Shown here: positions 7,025 to 15,101 of the stretch, piece after piece
How positions within the stretch are numbered: position 1 is the stretch's first letter
Layout: each line of letters begins with the position of its first letter
NCBI GenBank assembly: GCA_009835735.1
Contig: VXWX01000087.1
Span: 1 to 36,297 of the forward strand
DNA: 36,297 nucleotides
Direction of reading: 5' to 3'
From: Acidimicrobiaceae bacterium
GTDB taxonomy: Bacteria > Actinomycetota > Acidimicrobiia > Acidimicrobiales > Aldehydirespiratoraceae
Translations under genes and position numbers: made by a program
The notes under the pieces: generated by a model
Told to the model about the DNA's origin: nothing
Databases searched by the model: none
Seen by the model: the letters and a program-made list of their open reading frames with translations, nothing else

Positions 7025-8092
7025 TCAGTTCCGCAGGCGCGAGGCGCTGACTTCGCGCATGCGGGCCAGCACGTCCACACCCAACTGGTGCCACACGTGC
7101 AGCAGGTCCACCAGCACCCAGTTCTCCCGGATCAGCAGACGGTCCTCGCCGGCGGGGTCCGGGGACCGCTCCACCCGCCAGAAGTCGAGGCTGCGCATGT
7201 CGAGCCGCCGGCCGGCGGGAGCGATGCCGAGCCACCCGTCGCCGGTGAGGGTCATGTGCATGCCCGGCCATGCGGTCACCGCCACGTAGTCACCGTCGGC
7301 GAAGTAGCTGTGCTCGCCGTGGTAGCCCCCGCCGCGGTCGGGCATGGCTGCAAGGAACGGGATCTGGTGCCAGCGGCGGAAACCGTCGACGCCGCGGGCG
7401 GTCCCGATGCCAGCCGGCCCGTACCAGCTGAACTTCGGGTGCCACCAGTGCTCGAGGTTCATCGCCTCGACGGGTTCCGCCGGGTGCTTGACCATGTCGC
7501 TGAGCATCCCGACGACATGGCGCAGGCTCGCCTCTGATCGGGCGGGATCACGGGGCCCCGGCGCGAGGCCGTCACCGGGTGCGGGGCCGGGAACGTGCCA
7601 CTCGCGGCCGAGCGACGGACCCATGGGCCACGTCCCCGACTGGATCATCAGCTCGGGCAGGTCCCAGAGAGCCTGCATCTCGACCACCCGGCCATCGGCT
7701 ACCCGGTAGTACTCGTGGAACCTCATGGCGGCCTGCTGGCCCGACGGCGGGATGCCGCAGAACGGCCCGACCCAGGTCCCCGTGTAGTGCCCGCAGCACC
7801 CCACCCAGCCGTTGTCGTAGGGGTCCGGGCCGGCCATGACGATCGTGTCGCGCCGCTCGAGGTCGGGCATGGCCCTCTGCAGCGGGGCCAGCGCCTCGCC
7901 CAGCAGGCCGGAGGGACCGTCGAGATCCTCGAAGGGGTGGGCCAGGTGGACCTCGGCGTCCGGCGCGAACACTGCGTCCAGCGCCGCTCCGACCCGGTCG
8001 CCGTCGTAGTCGTAGAGGGCGGCGCGCAGCGGACTGAGCATCGCCTTGTTGGCGTCATGGGCGTCGCTCATGGCCCGCAGTCCCGAGATCAC
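7025..8092 (-). CDS. Tandem SnoaL/NTF2-like domain protein (copy 1)
   Basis: A 355-residue soluble protein with two NTF2-fold domains, about residues 15-150 and 195-345. The first has the pattern CGIPPSGQQAAMRFHEY and YRVADGRVVEMQ; the second has WHPKFSWYGPAGIGT followed by RRWHQIPFLAAMPDR. Both patterns recur in copy 2 (10415-11467), so the two are paralogues. NTF2/SnoaL folds serve as cyclases, hydrolases, isomerases or ligand binders; the exact reaction is unknown. The GTG at 8092 overlaps the stop of the MetE-like gene (GTGA), suggesting translational coupling; an ATG at 8071 is an alternative. It is the last gene of the minus-strand transport and catabolic locus and converges on the SCO1664 gene. 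Confidence 0.8.
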   Translation of the reverse strand: MISGLRAMSDAHDANKAMLSPLRAALYDYDGDRVGAALDAVFAPDAEVHLAHPFEDLDGPSGLLGEALAPLQRAMPDLERRDTIVMAGPDPYDNGWVGCCGHYTGTWVGPFCGIPPSGQQAAMRFHEYYRVADGRVVEMQALWDLPELMIQSGTWPMGPSLGREWHVPGPAPGDGLAPGPRDPARSEASLRHVVGMLSDMVKHPAEPVEAMNLEHWWHPKFSWYGPAGIGTARGVDGFRRWHQIPFLAAMPDRGGGYHGEHSYFADGDYVAVTAWPGMHMTLTGDGWLGIAPAGRRLDMRSLDFWRVERSPDPAGEDRLLIRENWVLVDLLHVWHQLGVDVLARMREVSASRLRN

Positions 8093-9240
8093 CAGAGCCG
8101 GCTGCTGGCCAGCTCGGCTCCCTCGGCCAGGGCGGCCAGCTTGGCGTAGGCGATCTCCGGGTCGATGCCCGCGTAGCCGGCGAAGGTGGAGAACCCACAG
8201 TCGGTCCCCGCTATCACCCGCTCACGCCCCACGATCGCCGCGAACCGCTCGATCCTCTGCGCAATCAACTCGGGATGCTCCACGAAGTGGGTGGTGGTGT
8301 CGATCACGCCCGGCGCCAGCACCAGGTCGTCATCGAGGTCCGCCTCCGCGAAGACCGTCCACTCGTGGGCGTGCCGGGGGTTGGCCGTCTCGAACAGCAG
8401 CGTCCGGGGCTTGGCGGCCAGCGCGATGGGCAGCACCTGCTCCATGGGCGCGTCTTGCGTGTGGGGTCCCTCGTAGTTTCCCCAGCACACGTGCAGGCGG
8501 ATCCGGTCGGCGTCGATGTTCCGCACCGACCAGTTGAGGGCCTCCACTGCCATTCGGGCGGCCCGCTCGTAGGCCTCGTCGGGCTGGCCCTTGAACATCA
8601 TGTGCCGGCCCAGCCCGAGGTCGGGTGAGTCGAGCTGGAGCAGGAATCCCGCCGCCACGATGGCCTCGTACTCCGGACGCATCGCCTCGGCCAGGGCGTA
8701 GAGGTACTCCTCGTGGTCGCCGTAGTAGTCGTCAGGCTGGAACAGCGCGATCACACCCGGAGAGGCCGCGTTCATGAATCCGCCCTCGGGCCGGTGACGC
8801 TCGAGCGCGGCGGCGAAATTGGCGATGTCGCGCCGGCAGGGCTCGCTGTCGGTGGGCGCCACGGGACCCACGCAGCGGGGCCGCGTGTAGGTGGGGGTGC
8901 CGCCGCTGGCGGCTTGGCGCTGGAGGAACGACGGGTACTCCTCGAGGTCGGCGGGCGCCCGTCTGGGGCTGTCGCCGGCGAAGCCGCTGATCCGGTACTT
9001 GATGTAGGTGGCGTAGCTGAGCTTGCTCATCTCGCCGTCACTCACCAGGTCCACACCCGAGGCGACCTGGCGGGCAACCACCTCGTCCACCGCGGCAGCC
9101 ACCGTCGCGTGGTGCTCGTCGATGTCGACGTCGTCCTCGTTCTCGATCGCGAACACACCCGCGGTCACCGCCTCCGAGCGCGGCAGGCTGCCGACGTGGG
9201 TGGTGAGGATCCGTCCCGCACCCTCCGTCCGAGCGCTCAT
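8089..9240 (-). CDS. MetE-like zinc-dependent alkyl/methyltransferase (cobalamin-independent methionine synthase II family)
   Basis: A 383-residue protein corresponding to the C-terminal catalytic barrel of cobalamin-independent methionine synthase, without the N-terminal half. Zinc ligands are present: His250-x-Cys252 (LHVCWGN), Glu284 (LLFETANP) and Cys348 (GTDCGFST). ILTTHVGSLPR at the start and DLVSDGEMSK near residue 65 are family marks. Proteins of this length include epoxyalkane:coenzyme M transferase and other enzymes that move an alkyl group to a zinc-bound thiol, as well as short methionine synthases. Here, within a catabolic transport locus, dealkylation or demethylation of an imported solute is a plausible inference, not shown. 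The ATG at 9240 overlaps the ATPase stop (ATGA), and its own stop overlaps the next start. Confidence 0.83.
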   Translation of the reverse strand: MSARTEGAGRILTTHVGSLPRSEAVTAGVFAIENEDDVDIDEHHATVAAAVDEVVARQVASGVDLVSDGEMSKLSYATYIKYRISGFAGDSPRRAPADLEEYPSFLQRQAASGGTPTYTRPRCVGPVAPTDSEPCRRDIANFAAALERHRPEGGFMNAASPGVIALFQPDDYYGDHEEYLYALAEAMRPEYEAIVAAGFLLQLDSPDLGLGRHMMFKGQPDEAYERAARMAVEALNWSVRNIDADRIRLHVCWGNYEGPHTQDAPMEQVLPIALAAKPRTLLFETANPRHAHEWTVFAEADLDDDLVLAPGVIDTTTHFVEHPELIAQRIERFAAIVGRERVIAGTDCGFSTFAGYAGIDPEIAYAKLAALAEGAELASSRLW

Positions 9241-10415
9241 GATCTGATGGCGAGATGGGTCTGGCGGTCGAAGAAGTGCAGGTGCCGCGCATCCACGTTC
9301 ACTCTGGCCCGGTCGCCGACCCTCGCAGTGGACGAGGCCGAGAAGCGGGCGGTGCAACGTCCGCTGTCGCGCAGCTCGTCGAGGGCGTCGGGGTCGCCAC
9401 TGTCGACGCTCGGGGCGCTGAGATTGAAGTGGACCAGCGTCTCGGCCCCCAGCGCCTCCCGGACGTCCACCGTGGCGTCGAGTCGCTGGTCATCGGGGTG
9501 GTCAGCCACGACCGCGGCGTCCTCGAGGTGCTCGGGGCGGATACCGACGACAACCGGGCGGTTCAGGTGTTCGGTGAGCGCGGGACGCTCGGCGACCACC
9601 TCGGACGGAACCGCCAGGCGCTGGTCGCCGAGGACCACCGAGTAGCGGTCACCGCCGGCCTCCTCGTGCCGCTCGAGGGTGGCCTCGTAGAGGTTCATCG
9701 AGGGAGACCCGATGAAGGCGGCGACGAACACGTTGTCGGGACTGCCATAGATGCCCTCGGGGGTGTCGACCTGCTGCAGGATGCCGTCCTTGATCACGGC
9801 CACCCTGTCGCCCATGGTCATGGCCTCAACCTGATCGTGGGTCACGTAGAACGTCGTGACTCCCAGCTCGCGCTGGATCCCGGCTATGTCGGCTCGCATC
9901 TGCACTCGCAGCTTGGCGTCCAGATTCGACAGCGGCTCGTCCATGAGGAAGAGCGCGGGGTGGCGCACAATGGCCCGCCCCATAGCGACCCGCTGCCGCT
10001 GGCCACCGGACAGGTGCGCGGGCTTCTTCTCGAGCTGCTCGGTCAGTTCCAGGATCTCGGCTGCCTGGCGCACCTGTGCCTCGCGTTCGGCCCTGGGCAC
10101 GCGTCGCAGCTTCAGCGGGAAGGCGATGTTCTCGGCCACCGTCATCTGCGGGTACAGGGCGTAGTTCTGGAACACCATGGCCATGTCGCGATCCTTGGGG
10201 GCGACGTCGTTGAGGCGGCGGTCGCCGACATAGATGTCGCCGCTGGTGATGTCCTCGAGCCCGGCGATCATCCGCAGAGCAGTCGACTTGCCGCACCCGG
10301 AGGGACCGACGAGCACCAGGAACTCGCCGTCATCGAGGTGCAGGCTGAGGTCCGTGATGGCACGGAAGCCGTTGGGGTAGTCCTTGATGAGGTTCTTGAG
10401 GGTGACGGTGGACAT
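9237..10415 (-). CDS. ABC transporter ATP-binding protein, UgpC/MalK type
   Basis: A 392-residue ATPase of a carbohydrate-type (CUT1) importer. Walker A is GPSGCGKST (37-45), the Q-loop VFQNYALYP (81-89), the ABC signature LSGGQRQR (135-142), Walker B ALFLMDEPLSNLD (154-166) and the switch His in YVTHDQ. After residue about 240 the C-terminal OB-fold (TOBE/MOBA-like) regulatory domain of the MalK/UgpC group is present (VVGIRPEHL). It should energise the two permeases encoded upstream. Its ATG overlaps the stop of the SnoaL copy 2 gene (TGATG), so transporter and SnoaL genes are probably co-translated. Confidence 0.93.
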   Translation of the reverse strand: MSTVTLKNLIKDYPNGFRAITDLSLHLDDGEFLVLVGPSGCGKSTALRMIAGLEDITSGDIYVGDRRLNDVAPKDRDMAMVFQNYALYPQMTVAENIAFPLKLRRVPRAEREAQVRQAAEILELTEQLEKKPAHLSGGQRQRVAMGRAIVRHPALFLMDEPLSNLDAKLRVQMRADIAGIQRELGVTTFYVTHDQVEAMTMGDRVAVIKDGILQQVDTPEGIYGSPDNVFVAAFIGSPSMNLYEATLERHEEAGGDRYSVVLGDQRLAVPSEVVAERPALTEHLNRPVVVGIRPEHLEDAAVVADHPDDQRLDATVDVREALGAETLVHFNLSAPSVDSGDPDALDELRDSGRCTARFSASSTARVGDRARVNVDARHLHFFDRQTHLAIRS

Positions 10416-11467
10416 CAGAACTCCTTGATCCCGAGCAGGTGACGCATGCGATCCAACGGCTCCAGTCCCTGCTGGGACAGCCAGTGGAGCAGATCGATGA
10501 ACACCCAGTTGTCAGCGAGCTTGTCGCCTTCGCGGCGGTACACATCCACGACCCGCATCTCTGCGGGACCGCTGGCCGGCAGCCCGAGGAAGCCGCCACG
10601 GGGCCGGTGGGACACGTTGGCCCACCCGAACCACGCCGCGTAGCGGCCCTCGGCCAGCCGGGCCACATGGCCGTGGAACTCCTTGTCGGTCAGGCCGAAA
10701 CGGAACGGGAGCGAGTGCTGCTGCCGGTAGCGCTCGATCGTGTAGCTGGCGCCGATGCCGTCGGGGCCGACCCAGAGCATGTCGTCGTGCCAGCAGCGGG
10801 CCAGAACCTCGTGGGGCAGCCGGTCGTCACCCGACTCGCGGGCGATGCGGTTGGCCTCGCTGAGGTCTTCCGCCATGCGCCGGGCCACGGCCAGGGTGGC
10901 CTTGCCCTCGGCCGGGTCCTGCTCGTCGTAGAGCAGACCATCACCCGTACGGGGGCCGACGTAGAAGCCGGGCTGGCCGGTGGGGGGCGGTAACGGGAAC
11001 TGGCCGGCCTGGCGCATGACGCTCAGCAGGTCACAGAACATGGCCGTCTCGGCGATGCGGCCGTCGGCGACCCGGCTGAACTCGGCGTAGCGCAGCAGCG
11101 CCACCCGCCGGGTCGGGGGTATGTCGAGCCATGGCCCGTCGAACAGGCCCATCAGGTGGCCCATGGAGCACACCCAAGTCGTGGCGCCGTCATCGGCGTC
11201 GTTGTCTCCGGCGAAGAACACGTCGCAGCGGCGCTGCAGCGGGGCCATGGCGCGCACCAGCGGCTGCCAGAAGACCTCGGCCACAGCATGGGCGCCCCGC
11301 TGCTCGTAGAAGGGGTGCATTCCCCGCCACAGGTAGTCCTCGGACACTCCGGCCCCCAGCGCCTCGGCGATGTCGCCGGTCGTGGCGTCCCTTGCCCGGC
11401 ACGCCGCGCCCAGCGCCTCGTGATAGTCCAGCACCACCCTCTTGGCTTCCTGAAGGTGCGCGGCCAC
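10415..11467 (-). CDS. Tandem SnoaL/NTF2-like domain protein (copy 2)
   Basis: A 350-residue soluble protein with two NTF2-fold domains. Domain 1 ends with WLDIPPTRRVALLRYAEF and SRVADGRIAET; domain 2 contains CWHDDMLWVGPDGIGASY and QQHSLPFRFG. These line up position by position with copy 1, showing a shared origin. The gene is inserted between permease and ATPase genes of the importer, six bases after the permease stop and overlapping the ATPase start. That placement argues that its product is needed together with uptake, for example acting on the imported compound. No catalytic residues can be assigned with confidence. The start is GTG 11467, the only good start after the permease. Confidence 0.8.
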   Translation of the reverse strand: MAAHLQEAKRVVLDYHEALGAACRARDATTGDIAEALGAGVSEDYLWRGMHPFYEQRGAHAVAEVFWQPLVRAMAPLQRRCDVFFAGDNDADDGATTWVCSMGHLMGLFDGPWLDIPPTRRVALLRYAEFSRVADGRIAETAMFCDLLSVMRQAGQFPLPPPTGQPGFYVGPRTGDGLLYDEQDPAEGKATLAVARRMAEDLSEANRIARESGDDRLPHEVLARCWHDDMLWVGPDGIGASYTIERYRQQHSLPFRFGLTDKEFHGHVARLAEGRYAAWFGWANVSHRPRGGFLGLPASGPAEMRVVDVYRREGDKLADNWVFIDLLHWLSQQGLEPLDRMRHLLGIKEF

Positions 11468-11473
11468 GGCTTC

Positions 11474-12559
11474 TCAGCCCTTGACTGCGCCGGCGCCGAG
11501 ACCCCGGACGAGGTGCTTCTGGAACAGGATGATCACGATCACGATGGGAAGGGTGATCGACACCGACGCAGCCGCCGCCTCGGTGATCGTGCGCGAGCTC
11601 TCGCCGCCGGTCAGCGACACGATCGCCACCGGCAGCGTCCACTCCGTGGGGGCCAGCACCCTCACGAACAGGTACTCGTTGTAGGCCAGCAGCATCGTGA
11701 ACAGGCCCGTCGCGATGATGGCGGGCCACATGATGGGGATGATCACCTTGCGGAAGGCCTGCAGCCGGGTGGCGCCGTCCATCATGGCGGCCTCCTCCAT
11801 CTCCTTGGGCACCTCGATGAAGAAGCTGCGGAGCATCCAGATGGTGAACGGCTGGTTCACGGCCACCAGGGCGAGCACGATGGCCAGCCGGGTGTCCAGG
11901 ACTTGAAGGGTGTCGATCCCGGGGAAGTCGATCAGAGGGAAGTTCCAGGAGCCGACGCCGGTGCTGGTGAGCCACTCGTCGATCTCCTTGGCGCCGAAGA
12001 AGTACGGGAGCACGAACGCCGTCCGGGGCAGCGCCCGGAATCCCAGTGCGACGATCAGGATGACCGCGCCGGAGATGCCGGTGTAGCGGGCGAGGCCGTA
12101 TCCGGCCAACAGCCCGATGGACAGCGAGATGAGCATGGTCAGAAGCGTGACGACGACGCTGTTAACCAGGAAGTCGTACTCGTCGTTGGCCTCCCAGAAC
12201 CGGGGGAAGCGCCACAGCGCCACGCAGATCACCGCGGTGGCTCCCAGGAACCACGGCCAGCCATGGCGGGCACGGCGCCCGATCAGGCCCAGCGCAGCGG
12301 CGATGGCGGCGACCACCAGTACGAACGCCAGCACTCCCCACATGTTCACGTCGTCGGAGTCGAGCCAGAAGTTGCGGTAGGCGTTGGCCGTGGTCTCGTA
12401 CCCCCACAGCACGGGGGTCTTCGAGGCGACGTCCCGGGTGAATTTGATCGACGTCTGGGCGGTCCACACGAACGGTGTGACGCTCCACACCACCAGCAGG
12501 ATCATTACGGCGTGAAGGGCGATCCGGGAGGGCCGGATGGAGGGCCGCGAGAGCTTCAC
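11474..12559 (-). CDS. Carbohydrate-type ABC permease (MalG-like) with extra membrane hairpin
   Basis: A 361-residue inner-membrane permease. The EAA loop that docks on the ATPase is MEEAAMMDGATRLQAFRKV (254-272), and the C-terminal ATPase-contact helix ends in QKHLVRGLGAGAVKG, typical of MalG-type subunits. The usual family length is 270-300 residues; this one carries about 60 extra residues (roughly 70-128) between the first helix and the conserved N-S-V-V-V-T core, containing two additional hydrophobic helices (73-93 and 102-118). A second enlargement (about 187-222) lengthens an external loop. The gene lies 3 bases after the first permease gene and 6 before SnoaL copy 2. Confidence 0.9.
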   Translation of the reverse strand: MKLSRPSIRPSRIALHAVMILLVVWSVTPFVWTAQTSIKFTRDVASKTPVLWGYETTANAYRNFWLDSDDVNMWGVLAFVLVVAAIAAALGLIGRRARHGWPWFLGATAVICVALWRFPRFWEANDEYDFLVNSVVVTLLTMLISLSIGLLAGYGLARYTGISGAVILIVALGFRALPRTAFVLPYFFGAKEIDEWLTSTGVGSWNFPLIDFPGIDTLQVLDTRLAIVLALVAVNQPFTIWMLRSFFIEVPKEMEEAAMMDGATRLQAFRKVIIPIMWPAIIATGLFTMLLAYNEYLFVRVLAPTEWTLPVAIVSLTGGESSRTITEAAAASVSITLPIVIVIILFQKHLVRGLGAGAVKG

Positions 12560-12562
12560 GGG

Positions 12563-13429
12563 TCAGGTCCTCTCCGCGATCTGGTCGCGGTAGCTGCGCC
12601 ACAGGAACGGTATGAGCACGACGAAGATGCCGATGACGGTGAGGACCGCGATGGCGTTGCCCTTGCCCAGCCGGCCGATGTCGAAGGCGGTGGCGATCCT
12701 GACGTTGTAGACCGCCAGGGTGTGGGCCTCGGTGAACCGGTTGCCGGTCCACACGAACACGCTGTCGTAGACGCGGTAGGCGTCCATGACCGAGATCAGG
12801 CCCACGAACACCACCAGCAGCCGCAGGTGCGGCAGGGTGACGTGCCAGAGGTTGCGCCAGAAGCCGGCCCCGTCGAGGGCCGCAGCCTCGACCCGCTCCT
12901 CGGGAAGCGTCTGCAGCCCCGCGAAGAAGGTGATCATGGCGAAGGGCATGACGTACCAGATGTACTGGACCACGATCAACACCTTGACGTTTGAGGCGCT
13001 GACCGCGAAGGCGTCGTCGGTGAACACCTCCCACAGCCAGGACACCAGTCCGCCCCGCTCGAACAGGTCCTCGTAGATGAGCGTCCCCACCACGGGGGTG
13101 ACGATGAACGGGAGCAGCAGCGCAGCCATGTAGATGGCACGCCCTCGCCCGATCCGGTCGAGCAGCAGCGCGACGGCGAGGCCGAAGATCATCGACGCCG
13201 GCACGGTCACCACGACGAACACCAGCGTGAACTGCACCGCGGCCCAGAACTCCGGGTCCGACAGCACGTCGCGGTAGTTGTCCCAGCCCACCCATTCGGG
13301 GTTGTTGAGGTCTCGGAGGAGCAGCTTCTGGAAGCCCAGCCAGACCGTGGTTATCAGCGGGAACACCATCAGGGCCAGCATGACGATCACGCTCGGGATG
13401 GTGAACCACCAGAACGTTCGTCGATTCAC
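12563..13429 (-). CDS. Carbohydrate-type ABC permease (MalF/UgpA-like)
   Basis: A 288-residue membrane protein with six predicted helices and the standard length. The EAA loop is EERVEAAALDGAGFWRNLW followed by HVTLP. It forms the heterodimeric pore with the MalG-like subunit encoded next. The ATG is at 13429. It is separated from the upstream binding-protein gene by 92 bases holding a strong hairpin, so its message probably comes from partial read-through of that structure. Confidence 0.92.
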   Translation of the reverse strand: MNRRTFWWFTIPSVIVMLALMVFPLITTVWLGFQKLLLRDLNNPEWVGWDNYRDVLSDPEFWAAVQFTLVFVVVTVPASMIFGLAVALLLDRIGRGRAIYMAALLLPFIVTPVVGTLIYEDLFERGGLVSWLWEVFTDDAFAVSASNVKVLIVVQYIWYVMPFAMITFFAGLQTLPEERVEAAALDGAGFWRNLWHVTLPHLRLLVVFVGLISVMDAYRVYDSVFVWTGNRFTEAHTLAVYNVRIATAFDIGRLGKGNAIAVLTVIGIFVVLIPFLWRSYRDQIAERT

Positions 13430-13464
13430 GGCCGTGTCCTCCCGCTTGGGAACCCTACGCGTTG

Positions 13465-13516
13465 GGGGGACTGGGGGTAGGCGGGGTCGGAACCCATCGC
13501 CTACCCCCAGTCATCC
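13465..13516 (-). terminator. Strong hairpin between binding-protein and permease genes (attenuator or stabiliser)
   Basis: GACTGGGGGTAGGCG (13469-13483) and its exact reverse complement (13498-13512) form a 15-bp stem. The loop contains a further GGGT/ACCC pairing, and two or three more outer pairs are possible. It lies six bases from the end hairpin to the binding-protein stop. There is no U-run. In binding-protein transporter operons such intergenic stems commonly keep the binding-protein mRNA more abundant than the permease part. Confidence 0.7.
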
Positions 13517-13521
13517 AAGTG

Positions 13522-15021
13522 CTAGAGCAGTCCCTGCTCGGACGCCTCGGCCAGGTAGGCGGCCTCGGCGGCGGCCAGGGCGTCGGCGACCGGCGTGCCG
13601 TCGAGGATCGTCACGAGCGCCTCGCCGAGCTTGGCCCGGGCCAGGCCGGCGGCCGGATGGGTGAGGTCGGCTCCGCGACCCCGCACCAGGCTCGCCTCGG
13701 CCGCAGCCGCGTCGCGCGGGCCGTTGGGATGGGACACGCCTGTGCGAGTCACCAGGCCGAACTCGGCCGCAGCCTCCTGGCTCTCGAGGTCGGTGGCGGC
13801 CAGCATCACCAGGAAGATGTGCTCGACCATGTCCTCTGGGGTGCCGACCGGGATCATCCAGCCGTCGATGTAGGCCGGCGCGGCCACGGTGTCGCCACCG
13901 GTGCCGAGCGCGGGCGCGAACTGGATCTCGCCCACCACGGTCGAGGCCTCGGGGTCGTCCATGGCCCCGGCCCGGGACGCCCAGGTGTGGCCGAGGATCG
14001 CCTCTCCAGTCTGGAAGGCGGCCTGCACGTCATCGGTGCTGTACGACCCGGCCGCGTCGGGCGCGCAGGTCTGCCACATGTCGCGCAGCAGCGTCGCGGC
14101 CTGGACTCCCTCAGGGCTGTTGAAGTTCGGCTGCCCGCTGACGGGATCGATCGGGGTGACCCCCAGGGATCCGAGCACGCTGTCGAACTCGATCTGCCAT
14201 GCCCATCCGGCGGAGAGCATGTACAGGAATCCGATGTCGTAGCCGCTCGCGATGATCTGCTGGCACGTGTCGAACGCTTCCGCGAACGTTGTCGGCACCG
14301 ACATGCCCAGTTCCGCCATCGCAGGCTCGTTGTAGAAGACGTGCATGGTGTTGGAGATCATGGGGATCGAGTAGATGTTGCCGTCGATGGAGGCCATGTC
14401 CCAGAACGCAGCATCGATCTGGTCGAGATTGAACTCGTCCCGGTACTTGTCGATCAGGTCGTTGAGGGGCAGCACGAAACCCTGGTTGGCCAGCTCACCG
14501 ATGAACGCGTTCGAGCCCTGGTAGACCTCGAAGGTCGGAGCACCCGTGGAGGCGTCCAGCGTCATGGCGTTGCGGGCCTCGACCGAGTCGAGGAATTGGT
14601 AGTTGAAGGAGTAGTTCCCCTCCTCGCAGTCCGCCACTTCCTCGGCGTACTGCGACACGATCGGGAACTCCCAACCCATCAGGTCGATCTCGATGTTCTC
14701 ACTGGGGTTCGGGATCGGACACTCATCGGAGATGAGGTTCATGGCCATCTCCTCTTCGGGCTCGGCCATCTCCTCTTCCGGCTCGGCCATCTCCTCTTCA
14801 GCCATCTCCTCTTCAGCCATCTCGGCCTCGGGCTCGGCCATCTCCTCTTCGGCCATCTCGGCTTCGTCGGTGGCGGCCTCCGTCTCCGCAGCTGTGGACG
14901 TGTCGGCGTCGGCCGCCGGGGCCGGCGCTTCGTCGTCGTCATCCCCGCACGCGGCAGCGATGAGGGTCAGGGCACAGAAGGCGGCGAGGATTCGCCACCA
15001 ACGGCGCGATGTTGCTTTCAT
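13522..15021 (-). CDS. Extracellular solute-binding lipoprotein (family 1, CUT1 type) with acidic repeat linker
   Basis: A 499-residue lipoprotein. The signal peptide ends in a lipobox with Cys25 (IAAAC) followed by GDDDD. Residues about 41-93 are an extremely acidic Met/Ala/Glu repeat segment (units MAEEE and MAEPEEE), then the solute-binding fold follows: FEVYQGSNAFIGELA, a hinge region IYSIPMISNTMHVFYN, and YIDGWMIPVG are typical of sugar-type binding proteins. It captures the substrate and delivers it to the permeases. The ATG at 15021 is fixed by AGGAGG eight bases upstream (15030-15035); an in-frame ATG at 15105 overlaps the bicupin stop and lacks a signal peptide. The substrate is unknown; aromatic residues near the hinge are compatible with a small polar ligand. 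Confidence 0.92.
   Translation of the reverse strand: MKATSRRWWRILAAFCALTLIAAACGDDDDEAPAPAADADTSTAAETEAATDEAEMAEEEMAEPEAEMAEEEMAEEEMAEPEEEMAEPEEEMAMNLISDECPIPNPSENIEIDLMGWEFPIVSQYAEEVADCEEGNYSFNYQFLDSVEARNAMTLDASTGAPTFEVYQGSNAFIGELANQGFVLPLNDLIDKYRDEFNLDQIDAAFWDMASIDGNIYSIPMISNTMHVFYNEPAMAELGMSVPTTFAEAFDTCQQIIASGYDIGFLYMLSAGWAWQIEFDSVLGSLGVTPIDPVSGQPNFNSPEGVQAATLLRDMWQTCAPDAAGSYSTDDVQAAFQTGEAILGHTWASRAGAMDDPEASTVVGEIQFAPALGTGGDTVAAPAYIDGWMIPVGTPEDMVEHIFLVMLAATDLESQEAAAEFGLVTRTGVSHPNGPRDAAAAEASLVRGRGADLTHPAAGLARAKLGEALVTILDGTPVADALAAAEAAYLAEASEQGLL
14743..14868 (-). repeat. Short tandem repeats encoding Met-Ala-Glu-rich linker
   Basis: Units of 15 or 21 bases based on CATCTCCTCTTC plus (G/C)GGCTCGGC on the plus strand recur about six times and encode MAEEE, MAEPEAE, MAEEE, MAEEE, MAEPEEE, MAEPEEE. 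Unit length is a multiple of three, so copy-number change by slippage would keep the frame. The encoded linker joins the lipid anchor to the ligand-binding domain. Confidence 0.85.
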
Positions 15022-15062
15022 GTCTCTTCCCTCCTCTAGGGATTGTTGTAGGGACACTCTCT

Positions 15063-15077
15063 GCGCCTTTCGGGCGC
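15063..15077 (-). promoter_or_regulatory. Small hairpin in the leader of the binding-protein gene
   Basis: GCGCC, a 5-base loop and GGCGC form a short stem 41-56 bases before the binding-protein ATG, in the 80-base gap after the bicupin gene. It may mark the end of the bicupin message or a leader structure. No convincing promoter is visible in this gap. Confidence 0.3.
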
Positions 15078-15101
15078 GGGAGATCATTAGGGGCCGGGCG
15101 C

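Noticed and set aside
11156-12994. Long 612-codon open frame on the plus strand
   Set aside because: It is antisense to two clear permease genes and SnoaL copy 2; the protein is a Gly/His/Asp/Arg-rich low-information sequence typical of shadow frames in GC-rich DNA.
14743-14868. Possible CRISPR-like array from regularly spaced repeats
   Set aside because: Units are 15-21 bases, contiguous with no spacers, in frame within a coding region.
13462-15039. 525-codon plus-strand open frame
   Set aside because: Antisense to the solute-binding protein gene; its repeats of GHLLF are only the complement of the acidic linker repeats.
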